This document shows, piece after piece, positions 13,801 to 27,636 of a DNA stretch of 64,000 nucleotides. The notes below the pieces were generated by a model. It worked only from the letters and a program-made list of their open reading frames with translations, made no database searches and had not been told where the DNA came from. Both the position numbers and the translations under genes were made by a program. Every line of letters starts with the position of its first letter. Within the stretch, counting starts at the first letter, position 1. The stretch comes from Amphiura filiformis (lineage: Eukaryota > Echinodermata > Ophiuroidea > Amphilepidida > Amphiuridae): NCBI RefSeq assembly GCF_039555335.1, contig NC_092629.1:31766203-31830202 (forward strand). Reading direction: 5' to 3'.

Positions 13801-16800
13801 GAATGCCGATTTAGGATTTTTCGCTATCTACTGAAGATAGCATTCAATCTCATCCCGATTCATTGCATCTTTCTACTCTAGAAGTAATGTTTTACATTAT
13901 TTTCTCTAAATTTTTACTTCGTCATGTAGCGGCGAGTTTTTTTTCTTTCTAATACATCAGTCCAGATTAGAAAGTTTCAAGCGATATTACAGGCTCATCA
14001 CTTTCCGCATCTGCCTGTTTCTCTATTTTACCTCTTCCCCCCCCTTTTTTTTTTAATGCGCGGCATATAGGCCGAATGCCGATTTGTTTTTTTTCGCGCA
14101 GAGTAACCGTGCGCGGTTTTTTTTCCGCTATATCTACTGAAGATAGGCCTAGCATTTAGAATCTCATATAGTCCCAAATTAACGCCTACAGTCCCAAATT
14201 AAACCAAAACAAAATGTCGCAACATTTGAAATTTTAATTTGATTCTCAGTAGATATAGCACCTGTAGGCCTAATTCGATTCGAAAATATATATCTCGCGC
14301 AGGGGACAATGAAAACATAGGCCTGCATTTTATTTCAGCTATATACTATTCAGTAGGTAAAACAAAAGACCACATGAAATTAAAATTATAATTTAACCCA
14401 AACAAAATGTAGCAACATTTGAAATTTTAATTTGATCTTCAGAAGATAGCACACCAGTAACATGACTCTATAAAATATCGCTTAAGGGTAGGCCCTACAT
14501 ACCTCTAAATCGGCATGTGAAGCGGTTTCCGGTAAAAGACTTGTTTATAACGCCTATAGTCCCAAACTTTGCATAAAAATTCTAGAAATCGGTACAATAT
14601 TAACAATTTTAGTTTGAAAATCGTGTTTTACTAGAACTTGTGAATGTAATCTCTACAAATTTGAAATGAAAATGCGAAAAGCAGAGTGATATTTACGATT
14701 AGGCCTATGTGCGCATGAACAAATGAGGTCAGAACGCGGTTAGCAGTCGGATGTAAACACGGGATGGAAAATGTGGCCTTTTTATATCACTAATTTTCTC
14801 AAAATTAGTCGGACCTAAAATGTGTATGTAGGCCTAGTCATTTTCAGAAATGTTATGCAAAATTTTGTTCTAGTTAAGATGATATCAAATATATATTTCA
14901 AAGTTGGACGTAACTCGACTTATGGCCAAAACGAGTATTTAGCACGTAAAGTCCATGGAAAGCTTTTTTGTGGTATGTAGCCTTTATCTCGTTCAGCAGA
15001 CAAAAACGACAACCAACGGGCATTTAAATTTGAGCTATCTGCAGTTGATAGCAAAATCGCACGAATCCGAGAAACACCAAAATGACATAAAACAGATAGA
15101 GAAATGTAAAAGCTTTATTTCAAAGTTTGTTTCAGCGTCATACGGTATTCGGTTCTTGAGATATTTCAATTTTAATATTCCCCATGTAAATCAATGCAGG
15201 AGCTCTAAAGACACCGGCACCAGAATCGAGCAAATTACGGCATGTCTCGCCACATTTTCTTTTAGTATAAAAATCGGCACTAGGCCGACTGCAAAGCTAT
15301 AAAGAAATGTTAAAATGACGAAGCTGACCAAAATTGCTATCTTCAGAAGATAGCAGCAAAAAATTAAAAATAATGATATTAAAAAAGAAGAAAAAACATC
15401 GCCTAGCACGCGTTGTAGATGATGATTCAGTACGGCGCGAAATGGCAAAACTGCATTGAACGGGGTTTCGCGCTCAGAGAAAAATCGGCATTAGGCCGAC
15501 TGCAGAGCTATAAAAATATGTAAAAATGACGAAGCTGACCAAAATTTAAAACGGCACTTATAAAGCAGACATGATCATCTGCCTATTTCTCTATTTTTAC
15601 CTCCCCTCCCCCTTTTTTTTTTTTTTTAAATAGCGCGGCATATAGGGCCTAGGCCGAATGCCGATTTAGGATTTTTCGCTATCTACTGAAGATAGCATTC
15701 AATCTCATCCCGATTCATTGCATCTTTCTACTCTAGAAGTAATGTTTTACATTATTTTCTCTAAATTTTACTTCGTCATGTAGCGGCGAGTTTTTTTCTT
15801 TCTAATACATCAGTCCAGATTAGAAAGTTTCAAGCGATATTACAGGCTCATCACTTTCCGCATCTGCCTGTTTCTCTATTTTTACCTCTTCCCCCCCCCT
15901 TCTTTTTTTTAATGCGCGGCATATAGGCCGAATGCCGATTTGGTTTTTTTCGCGCAGAGTAACCGTGCGCGTTTTAGGATTTTTTTCGCTATATCTACTG
16001 AAGATAGGCCTAGCATTTAGAATCTCATATAGTCCCAAATTAACGCCTACAGTCCCAAATTAAACCAAAACAAAATGTCGCAACATTTGAAATTTTAATT
16101 TGATTCTCAGTAGATATAGCACCTGTAGGCCTAATTCGATTCGAAAATATATATCTCGCGCAGGGGACAATGAAAACATAGGCCTGCATTTTATTTCAGC
16201 TATATACTATTCAGTAGGTAAAACAAAAAGAACACATGCAATTAAAATTATAATTTAACCCAAACAAAATGTAGCAACATTTGAAATTTTAATTTGATCT
16301 TCAGAAGATAGCACACCAGTAACATGACTCTATAAAATATCGCTTAAGGGTAGGCCCTACATACCTCTAAATCGGCATGTGAAGCGGTTTCCGGTAAAAG
16401 ACTTGTTTATAACGCCTATAGTCCCAAACTTTGCATAAAAATTCTAGAAATCGGTACAATATTAACAATTTTAGTTTGAAAATCGTGTTTTACTAGAACT
16501 TGTGAATGTAATCTCTACAAATTTGAAATGAAAATGCGAAAAGCAGAGTGATATTTACGATTAGGCCTATGTGCGCATGAACAAATGAGGTCAGAAAGCG
16601 GTTAGCAGTCGGATGTAAACACGGGATGGAAAATGTGGCCTTTTTATATCACTAATTTTCTCAAAATTAGTCGGACCTAAAATGTGTATGTAGGCCTAGT
16701 CATTTTCAGAAATGTTATGCAAAATTTTGTTCTAGTTAAGATGATATCAAATATATATTTCAAAGTTGGACGTAACTCGACTTATGGCCAAAACGAGTAT

Positions 16801-19800
16801 TTAGCACGTAAAGTCCATGGAAAGCTTTTTTGTGGTATGTAGCCTTTATCTCGTTCAGCAGACAAAAACGACAACCAACGGGCATTTAAATTTGAGCTAT
16901 CTGCAGTTGATAGCAAAATCGCACGAATCCGAGAAACACCAAAATGACATAAAACAGATAGAGAAATGTAAAAGCTTTATTTCAAAGTTTGTTTCAGCGT
17001 CATACGGTATTCGGTTCTTGAGATATTTCAATTTTAATATTCCCCATGTAAATCAATGCAGGAGCTCTAAAGACACCGGCACCAGAATCGAGCAAATTAC
17101 GGCATGTCTCGCCACATTTTCTTTTAGTATAAAAATCGGCACTAGGCCGACTGCAAAGCTATAAAGAAATGTTCAAATGACGAAGCTGACCAAAATTGCT
17201 ATCTTCAGAAGATAGCAGCAAAAAATTAAAAATAATGATATTAAAAAAGAAGAAAAAACATCGCCTAGCACGCGTTGTAGATGATGATTCAGTACGGCGC
17301 GAAATGGCAAAACTGCATTGAACGGGGTTTCGCGCTCAGAGAAAAATCGGCATTAGGCCGACTGCAGAGCTATAAAAATATGTAAAAATGACGAAGCTGA
17401 CCAAAATTTAAAACGGCACTTATAAAGCAGACATGATCATCTGCCTATTCTCTATTTTTACCTCCCTCCCCTTTTTTAAATTTTAAATAGCGCGGCATAT
17501 AGGGCCTAGGCCGAATGCCGATTTAGGATTTTTCGCTATCTACTGAAGATAGCATTCAATCTCATCCCGATTCATTGCATCTTTCTACTCTAGAAGTAAT
17601 GTTTTACATTATTTTCTCTAAATTTTACTTCGTCATGTAGCGGCGAGTTTTTTCTTTCTAATACATCAGTCCAGATTAGAAAGTTTCAAGCGATATTACA
17701 GGCTCATCACTTTCCGCATCTGCCTGTTTCTCTATTTTTACCTCTTCCCCCCTTCTTTTTTTTAATGCGCGGCATATAGGCCGAATGCCGATTTGGGTTT
17801 TTTCGCGCAGAGTAACCGTGCGCGTTTTAGGATTTTTTTCGCTATATCTACTGAAGATAGGCCTAGCATTTAGAATCTCATATAGTCCCAAATTAACGCC
17901 TACAGTCCCAAATTAAACCAAAACAAAATGTCGCAACATTTGAAATTTTAATTTGATTCTCAGTAGATATAGCACCTGTAGGCCTAATTCGATTCGAAAA
18001 TATATATCTCGCGCAGGGGACAATGAAAACATAGGCCTGCATTTTATTTCAGCTATATACTATTCAGTAGGTAAAACAAAAAGACCACATGAAATTAAAA
18101 TTATAATTTAACCCAAACAAAATGTAGCAACATTTGAAATTTTAATTTGATCTTCAGAAGATAGCACACCAGTAACATGACTCTATAAAATATCGCTTAA
18201 GGGTAGGCCCTACATACCTCTAAATCGGCATGTGAAGCGGTTTCCGGTAAAAGACTTGTTTACAACGCCTATAGTCCCAAACTTTGCATAAAAATTCTAG
18301 AAATCGGTACAATATTAACAATTTTAGTTTGAAAATCGTGTTTTACTAGAACTTGTGAATATAATCTCTACAAATTTGAAATGAAAATGCGAAAAGTAGA
18401 GTGATATTTACGATTATGTGCGCATGAACAAATGAGGTCAGAAAGCGGTTAGCAGTCGGATGTAAACACGGGATGGAAAATGTGGCCTTTTTATATCACT
18501 AATTTTCTCAAAATTAGTCGGACCTAAAATGTGTATGTAGGCCTAGTCATTTTCAGAAATGTTATGCAAAATTTTGTTCTAGTTAAGATAAATATCAAAT
18601 ATATATTTCAAAGTTGGACGTAACTCGACTTATGGCCAAAACGAGTATTTAGCACGTAAAGTCCATGGAAAGCTTTTTTGTGGTATGTAGCCTTTATCTC
18701 GTTCAGCAGACAAAAACGACAACCAACGGGCATTTAAATTTGAGCTATCTGCAGTTGATAGCAAAATCGCACGAATCCGAGAAACACCAAAATGACATAA
18801 AACAGATAGAGAAATGTAAAAGCTTTATTTCAAAGTTTGTTTCAGCGTCATACGGTATTCGGTTCTTGAGATATTTCAATTTTAATATTCCCCATGTAAA
18901 TCAATGCAGGAGCTCTAAAGACACCGGCACCAGAATCGAGCAAATTACGGCATGTCTCGCCACATTTTCTTTTAGTATAAAAATCGGCACTAGGCCGACT
19001 GCAAAGCTATAAAGAAATGTTAAAATGACGAAGCTGACCAAAATTGCTATCTTCAGAAGATAGCAGCAAAAAAATTAAAAATAATGATATTAAAAAAAGA
19101 AGAAAAAAACATCGCCTAGCACGCGTTGTAGATGATGATTCAGAACGGCGCGAAATGGCAAAACTGCATTGAACGGGGTTTCGCGCTCAGAGAAAAATCG
19201 GCATTAGGCCGACTGCAGAGCTATAAAAATATGTAAAAATGACGAAGCTGACCAAAATTTAAAACGGCACTTATAAAGCAGACATGATCATCTGCCTATT
19301 TCTCTATTTTTACCTCCCTCCCCTTTTTTAAATTTTAAATAGCGCGGCATATAGGGCGTAGGCCGAATGCCGATTTAGGATTTTTCGCTATCTGCTGAAG
19401 ATAGCATTCAATCTCATCCGATTCATTGCATCTTTCTACTCTAGAAGTAATGTTTTTACATTATTTTCTCTAAATTTTACTTCGTCATGTAGCGGCGAGT
19501 TTTTTCTTTCTAATACATCAGTCCAGATTAGAAAGTTTCAAGCGATATTACAGGCTCATCACTTTCCGCATCTGCCTGTTTCTCTATTTTTACCTCTTCC
19601 CCCCCTTCTTTTTTTTAATGCGCGGCATATAGGCCGAATGCCGATTTGGTTTTTTTCGCGCAGAGTAACCGTGCGCGTTTTAGGATTTTTTTCGCTATAT
19701 CTACTGAAGATAGGCCTAGCATTTAGAATCTCATATAGTCCCAAATTAACGCCTACAGTCCCAAATTAAACCAAAACAAAATGTCGCAACATTTGAAATT

Positions 19801-22227
19801 TTAATTTGATTCTCAGTAGATATAGCACCTGTAGGCCTAATTCGATTCGAAAATATATATCTCGCGCAGGGGACAATGAAAACATAGGCCTGCATTTTAT
19901 TTCAGCTATATACTATTCAGTAGGTAAAACAAAAAGACCACATGAAATTAAAATTATAATTTAACCCAAACAAAATGTAGCAACATTTGAAATTTTAATT
20001 TGATCTTCAGAAGATAGCACACCAGTAACATGACTCTATAAAATATCGCTTAAGGGTAGGCCCTACATACCTCTAAATCGGCATGTGAAGCGGTTTCCGG
20101 TAAAAGACTTGTTTATAACGCCTATAGTCCCAAACTTTGCATAAAAATTCTAGAAATCGGAACAATATTAACAATTTTAGTTTGAAAATCGTGTTTTACT
20201 AGAACTTGTGAATGTAATCTCTACAAATTTGAAATGAAAATGCGAAAAGCAGAGTGATATTTACGATTAGGCCTATGTGCGCATGAACAAATGAGGTCAG
20301 AACGCGGTTAGCAGTCGGATGTAAACACGGGATGGAAAATGTGGCCTTTTTATATCACTAATTTTCTCATAATTAGTCGGACCTAAAATGTGTATGTAGG
20401 CCTAGTCATTTTCAGAAATGTTATGCAAAATTTTGTTCTAGTTAAGATGATATCAAATATATATTTCAAAGTTGGACGTAACTCGACTTATGGCCAAAAC
20501 GAGTATTTAGCACGTAAAGTCCATGGAAAGCTTTTTTGTGGTATGTAGCCTTTATCTCGTTCAGCAGACAAAAACGACAACCAACGGGCATTTAAATTTG
20601 AGCTATCTGCAGTTGATAGCAAAATCGCACGAATCCGAGAAACACCAAAATGACATAAAACAGATAGAGAAATGTAAAAGCTTTATTTCAAAGTTTGTTT
20701 CAGCGTCATACGGTATTCGGTTCTTGAGATATTTCAATTTTAATATTCCCCATGTAAATCAATGCAGGAGCTCTAAAGACACCGGCACCAGAATCGAGCA
20801 AATTACGGCATGTCTCGCCACATTTTCTTTTAGTATAAAAATCGGCACTAGGCCGACTGCAAAGCTATAAAGAAATGTTAAAATGACGAAGCTGACCAAA
20901 ATTGCTATCTTCAGAAGATAGCAGCAAAAAATTAAAAATAATGATATTAAAAAAAGAAGAAAAAAACATCGCCTAGCACGCGTTGTAGATGATGATTCAG
21001 TACGGCGCGAAATGGCAAAACTGCATTGAACGGGGTTTCGCGCTCAGAGAAAAATCGGCATTAGGCCGACTGCAGAGCTATAAAAATATGTAAAAATGAC
21101 GAAGCTGACCAAAATTTAAAACGGCACTTATAAAGCAGACATGATCATCTGCCTATTTCTCTATTTTTACCTCCCTCCCCTTTTTTAAATTTTAAATAGC
21201 GCGGCATATAGGGCCTAGGCCGAATGCCGATTTAGGATTTTTCGCTATCTACTGAAGATAGCATTCAATCTCATCCCGATTCATTGCCTCTTTCTCCTCT
21301 AGCAGTAATGTTTTCCATTATTTTCTATCAATTTTTACTTCGTCATGTAGCGGCGAGTTTTTTCTTTCTAATACATCAGTCCAGATTAGAAAGTTTCAAG
21401 CGATATTACAGGCTCATCACTTTCCGCATCTGCCTGTTTCTCTATTTTTACCTTTCCCCTTTCTTTTTTTTAATGCGCGGCATATAGGCCGAATGCCGAT
21501 TTGGTTTTTTTCGCGCAGAGTAACCGTGCGCGTTTTAGGATTTTTTTCGCTATATCTACTGAAGATAGGCCTAGCATTTAGAATCTCATATAGTCCCAAA
21601 TTAACGCCTACAGTCCCAAATTAAACCAAAACAAAATGTCGCAACATTTGAAATTTTAATTTGATTCTCAGTAGATATAGCACCTGTAGGCCTAATTCGA
21701 TTCGAAAATATATATCTCGCGCAGGGGACAATGAAAACATAGGCCTGCATTTTATTTCAGCTATATACTATTCAGTAGGTAAATCAAAAAGACCACATGA
21801 AATTAAAATTATAATTTAACCCAAACAAAATGTAGCAACATTTGAAATTTTAATTTGATCTTCAGAAGATAGCACACCAGTAACATGACTCTATAAAATA
21901 TCGCTTAAGGGTAGGCCCTACATACCTCTAAATCGGCATGTGAAGCGGTTTCCGGTAAAAGACTTGTTTATAACGCCTATAGTCCCAAACTTTGCATAAA
22001 AATTCTAGAAACCGGTACAATATTAACAATTTTAGTTTGAAAATCGTGTTTTACTAGAATTTGTGAATGTAATCTCTACAAATTTGAAATGAAAATGCGA
22101 AAAGCAGAGTGATATTTACGATTAGGCCTATGTGCGCATGAACAAATGAGGTCAGAACGCGGTTAGCAGTCGGATGTAAACACGGGATGGAAAATGTGGC
22201 CTTTTTGTATCACTAATTTTCTCAAAA

Positions 22228-24056
22228 TTAGTCGGACCTAAAATGTGTATGTAGGCCTAGTCATTTTCAGAAATGTTATGCAAAATTTTGTTCTAGTTAA
22301 GATGATATCAAATATATATTTCAAAGTTGGACGTAACTCGACTTATGGCCAAAACGAGTATTTAGCACGTAAAGTCTATGGAAAGCTTTTTTGTGGTATG
22401 TAGCCTTTATCTCGTTCAGCAGACAAAAACGACAACCAACGGGCATTTAAATTTGAGCTATCTGCAGTTGATAGCAAAATCGCACGAATCCGAGAAACAC
22501 CAAAATGACATAAAACAGATAGAGAAATGTAAAAGCTTTATTTCAAAGTTTGTTTCAGCGTCATACGGTATTCGGTTCTTGAGATATTTCAATTTTAATA
22601 TTCCCCATGTAAATCAATGCAGGAGCTCTAAAGACACCGGCACCAGAATCGAGCCACATTTTCTTTTAGTATAAAAATCGGCACTAGGCCGACTGCAAAG
22701 CTATAAAGAAATGTTAAAATGACGAAGCTGACCAAAATTGCTATCTTCAGAAGATAGCAGCAAAAAAATTAAAAATAATAATATCAAAAAAAGAAGAAAA
22801 AAAACATCGCCTAGCACGCGTTGTAGATGATGATTCAGTACGGCGCGAAACGGCAAAACTGCATTGAACGGGGTTTCGCGCTCAGAGAAAAATCGGTATT
22901 AGGCCGACTGCAGAGCTATAAAGATATGTAAAAATGACGAAGCTGACCAAAATTTAAAACGGCACTTATAAAGCAGATATGATCATATGCCTATTTCTCT
23001 ATTTTTACCTCCTCCCCCTTTTTTTTTTACATTTTAAATAGCGCGGCATATAGGCCGAATGTCGATTTAGGATTTTTCGCTATATCTACTGAAGATAGCA
23101 TTCAATCTCATCCCGATTCATTGCATCTTTCTACTCTAGAAGTAATGTTTTACATTATTTTCTCTAAATTTTTACTTCGTCATGTAGCGGCGAGATTTTT
23201 CTTTCTAATACATCAGTCCCGATTAGAAAGTTTCAAGCGATATTACAGGCTCATCACTTTCCGCATCTGCCTGTTTCTCTATTTTTACCTCTTTTCCCCC
23301 TTCTTTTTTAATGCGCGGCATATAGGCCGAATGCCGATTTGTTTTTATTCGCGCAGAGTAACCGTGCGCGTTTTAGGATTTTTTTCGCTATATCTACTGA
23401 AGATATGCCTAGTATTTGGAATCTCATATAGTCCCAAATTAACGCCTACAGTCCCAAATTAAACCAAAACTAAATGTCGCAACATTTGAAATTTTAATTT
23501 GATTCTCAGTAGATATAGCACCAGTAGGCCTAATTCGATTCGAAAATATATTATCTCGCACAGGGGACAATGAAAACATAGACCTGCATTTTATTTCAGC
23601 TATATACTATTCAGTAGGTAAAACAAAAAGACCACATGAAATTAAATTTATAATTTAACCCAAACAAAATATAGCAACATTTGAAATTTTAATTTGATCT
23701 TCAGAAGATAGCACACCAGTAACATGACTCTATAAAATATCGCTTTAGGGTACATAACTCTAATTCGGCATGTGAAGCGGTTTCCGGTAAAAGACTTATT
23801 TATAACGCCTATAGTCCCAAACTTTGCATAAAAATTCTAGAAAATCGGTACAATATTAACAATGTTAGTTTGAAAATCGTGTTTTACTAGAACTTGTGAA
23901 TGTAATCTCTACAAATTTGAAAAGAAAAAGCGAAAAGTAGAGTGATATTTACGATTATGTGCGCATGAACAAATGAGGTCAGAACGCGGTTAGCAGTCGG
24001 ATGTAAACACGGGATGGAAAATGTGGCCTTTTTATATAACACTAATTTTCTCAAAA
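22228..24056. repeat. Diverged edge copy of the satellite (copy 13)
   Basis: This copy carries many substitutions absent from copies 1-12. It also has a deletion of about 19 bp near 22652, which removes the AAATTACGGCATGTC segment, and a loss near 23750 around GGGTACATAACTC. Divergence at the array margin is expected when exchange homogenises the interior more than the ends. Confidence 0.85.
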
Positions 24057-24925
24057 TTAGTCGGACCTAAAATGTGTATGTAGGCCTAGTCATTTTCAGA
24101 AATGTTATGCAAAATTTTGTTCTAGTTAGATGATATCAAATATACATTTCAAAGTTGGACGTAACTCGACTTATGGCCAAAACGAGTATTTAGCACGTAA
24201 AGTCCATGGAAAGCTTTTTTGTGGTATGTACCCTTTATCTCGTTCAGCAGACAAAAACGACAACCAACGGGCATTTAAATTTGAGCTATCTGCAGTTGAT
24301 AGTAAAATCGCACGAATCCGAGAAACACCAAAATGACATAAAACAGATAGAGAAATGTAAACGCTTTATTTCAAAGTTTGTTTCAGCGTCATACGGTATT
24401 CGGTTCTTGAGATATTTCAATTTTAATATTCCCCATGTAAATCAATGCAGGAGCTCTAAAGATACCGGCACCAGAATCGAGCAAATTACGGCATGTTTCG
24501 CCACATTTTCTTTTAGTATAAAAATCGGCACTAGGCCGACTGCAAAGCTATAAAGAAACGTTAAAATGACGAAGCTGACCAAAATTGCTATCTTCAGAAG
24601 ATAGCAGCAAAAAATTAAAATAATAATATTAAAAAAAGAAGAAAAAAACATCGCCTAGCACGCGTTGTAGATGATGATTCAGTACGGCGCGAAATGGCAA
24701 AACTGCATTGAACGGGGTTTCGCGCTCAGAGAAAAATCGGCATTAGGCCGACTGCAGAGCTATAAAGATATGTAAAAATGACGAAGCTGACCAAAATTTA
24801 AAACGGCAATTATAAAGCAGATATGATCATCTGCCTATTTCTCTATTTTTACCCCCCCTTTTTTTAAATTTTAAATAGCGCGGCATATAGGCCGAATGTC
24901 GATTTAGGATTATTTGCTATATCTA
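24057..24925. repeat. Truncated terminal satellite copy (copy 14)
   Basis: Only about the first 870 bp of a unit are present. The copy breaks off at the GCTATATCT palindrome that corresponds to 872-890 in unit 1, and continues directly into the 37-bp minisatellite, whose unit begins with the similar ATCTACTG. It carries edge-type substitutions, including a one-base loss in the GTTCTAGTTAGATG segment. Confidence 0.85.
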
Positions 24926-27310
24926 TACTGCTGATTTCAGGTAGTTTATCAATGCTCACATCTACTGCTGATATCAGGTAGTTTATCATTGCTCACATTT
25001 ACTGCTGATATCAGGTAGTTTATAAATGCTCACATCTACTGTCGATATCAGGTAGTTTATCATTGCTTACATCTCCTGCTGATATCAGGTAGTTTATCAA
25101 TGCTCACATCTACTGCTGATATCAGGTAGTTTATCATTGCTCACATCTACTGCTGATATCAGGTAGTTTATCATTGCTTACATCTACTGCTGATATCAGG
25201 TAGTTTATCAATGCTCACATCTACTGCTGATATCAGGTAGTTTATCATTGCTCACATCTACTGCTGATATCAGGTAGTTTATCAATGCTCACATCTACTG
25301 CTGATATCAGGTAGTTTATCATTGCTTACATCTACTGCTGATATCAGGTAGTTTATCATTGCTTACATCTACTGCTGATATCAGGTAGTTTATCATTGCT
25401 CACATCTACTGCTGATATCAGGTAGTTTATCAATGCTCGTATCTACTACTGATATCAGGTAGTTTATCAATGCTCACATTTACTGCTGATATCAGGTAGT
25501 TTATCATTGCTCACATCTACTGCTGATATCAGGTAGTTTATCATTGCTTACATCTACTGCTGATATCAGGTAGTTTATCTGCTCACATCTACTGCTGATA
25601 TCAGGTAGTTTATCATTGCTCACATCTACTGCTGATATCAGGTAGTTTATCATTGCTCACATCTACTGCTGATATCAGGTAGTTTATCATTGCTCACATC
25701 TACTGCTGATATCAGGTAGTTTATCATTGCTCACATCTACTGCTGATATCAGGTAGTTTATCAATGCTCACATCTACTGCTGATATCAGGTAGTTTATCA
25801 TTGCTTACATCTACTGCTGATATCAGGTAGTTTATCATTGCTCACATCTACTGCTGATATCAGGTAGTTTATCATTGCTCACCTCAACTACTGATATCAG
25901 GTAGTTTATCATTGCTCATATCTACTGCTGATATCAGGTAGTTTATCATTGCTCACATCTACTGCTGATATCAGGTAGTTTATCATTGCTCACATCTACT
26001 GCTGATATCAGGTAGTTTATCAATGCTCACATCTACTGCTGATATCAGGTAGATTATCATTGCTCACATCTACTGCTGATATCAGGTAGTTTATCAATGC
26101 TCACATCTACTGCCGATAGCAGGTAGTTTATCATTGCTCACATCTACTGCTGATATCAGGTAGTTTATCAATGCTCATATCTACTGCTGATATCAGGTAG
26201 TTTATCAATGCTCATATCTACTGCCGATATCAGGTAGTTTATCATTGCTCACCTCAACTACTGATATCAGGTAGTTTATCAATGCTCATATCTACTGCTG
26301 ATATCAGGTAGTTTATCAATGCTCACATCTACTGCTGATAGCAGGTAGTTTATCAGTGCCCACATCTACTGCCGATATCAGGTAGTTTATCATTGCTCAC
26401 ATCTACTGCTGATATCAGGTAGTTTATCATTGCTCACATCTACTGCTGATATCAGGTAGTTTATCAATGCTCACATCTACTGCTGATAGCAGGTAGTTTA
26501 TCATTGCTCACATCTACTGCTGATATCAGGTAGTTTATCAATGCTCATATCTACTGCTGATATCAGGTAGTTTATCACTGCTCACATCTACTGCTGATAG
26601 CAGGTAGTTTATCAATGCTCATATCTACTGCTGATATCAGGTAGTTTATCAATGCTCAAATCTACTGATATCAGGTAGTTTATCATTGCTCACATCTACT
26701 GCTGATAGCAGGTAGTTTATCAATGCTCATATCTACTGCTGATATCAGGTAGTTTATCAATGCTCAAATCTACTGATATCAGGTAGTTTATCATTGCTCA
26801 CATCTACTGCTGATAGCAGGTAGTTTATCAATGCTCACATCTACTGCTGATATCAGGTAGTTTATCATTGCTTACATCTACTGCTGATAGCAGGTAGTTT
26901 ATCAGTGCCCACATCTACTGCCGATATCAGATAGTTTATCATTGCTCACATCTACTGCTGATATCAGGTAGTTTATCATTGCTCACATCTACTGCTGATA
27001 TCAGGTAGTTTATCAATGCTCACATCTACTGCTGATAGCAGGTAGTTTATCATTGCTCACATCTACTGCTGATATCAGGTAGTTTATCAATGCTCATATC
27101 TACTGCTGATATCAGGTAGTTTATCACTGCTCACATCTACTGCTGATAGCAGGTAGTTTATCAATGCTCATATCTACTGCTGATATCAGGTAGTTTATCA
27201 ATGCTCAAATCTACTGATATCAGGTAGTTTATCATTGCTCACATCTACTGCTGATAGCAGGTAGTTTATCAATGCTCACATCTACTGCTAATAGCAGGTA
27301 CTTTATCAAA
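24926..27310. repeat. 37-bp minisatellite, about 64 copies
   Basis: Tandem units of 37 bp, with a few 34-bp units, each contain CTACTGCTGATATCAGG followed by TAGTTTATCA(A/T)TGCTCA. The core CTGATATCAG is a perfect palindrome that the flanking CTAC/GTAG extends. From about 26110 onward many units carry GATAGC instead of GATATC. Coherent coding potential is absent. The array is bounded by the satellite on the left and by single-copy-looking DNA on the right. Confidence 0.97.
26341..27284. repeat. Higher-order duplication in the minisatellite (549-bp offset)
   Basis: A distinctive variant series starting with ATCAGTGCCCACATCTACTG at 26341 recurs at 26890 in the same order and continues for about 395 bp. 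The 549-bp offset equals thirteen 37-mers plus two 34-mers, so fifteen monomers were duplicated together. A smaller 108-bp (37+37+34) block is also duplicated in tandem at about 26593 and 26701. Confidence 0.85.
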
Positions 27311-27636
27311 ACTTACGTCTACTGTTGTTACCGTAGTTGGGATAGAGGGTAGATCGTTTTCCAGACACTTTTTTGCGCGCTCACGTGCATTTGTCCTCTT
27401 CGATGTTCATATTTTGATTATTTTAGCTTGAAATTGTCAAATCACGGAATTTGTTCGAGAAACTTAATATGGTAGTTAATAAGCTAAACACGCTACTTTC
27501 GCTCCTCTCTACACCAACCTCCATCCCTCAATGTCTCAAAGTAATTTACGGCACTGCTGTTTGTAACACGCGGCTAACATCCCCCACACACTAATGCAGT
27601 CCTGCCTGCACGGCATCGCTGATAAAAGCGGGCCCA

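Larger units (their letters stand above)
1..24925. repeat. Satellite array, ~1.85 kb unit, 13 full copies plus one partial
   Basis: Head-to-tail near-identical units start at 1, 1849, 3698, 5550, 7398, 9250, 11101, 12951, 14805, 16667, 18515, 20373, 22228 and 24057 (phase set by TTAGTCGGACC). Unit lengths run from 1829 to 1862 bp. Position 1 is already inside the array, so it continues to the left. Most length variation lies in two polypyrimidine tracts per unit (787-823 and 1070-1100 in unit 1). No rRNA, snRNA, histone or other known gene is recognisable in the unit. A 115-codon frame recurs in most copies, but DNA outside it is conserved equally well. I infer classical complex satellite DNA kept uniform by unequal exchange or conversion. 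Confidence 0.97.

Noticed and set aside
1..24925. rDNA, 5S, histone or snRNA gene array
   Set aside because: No recognisable rRNA, 5S, histone or U-RNA sequence occurs in the unit on either strand.
24926..27310. CRISPR-like look of regularly spaced short repeats
   Set aside because: Units are contiguous with no unique spacers, and the context is eukaryotic. It is a minisatellite.
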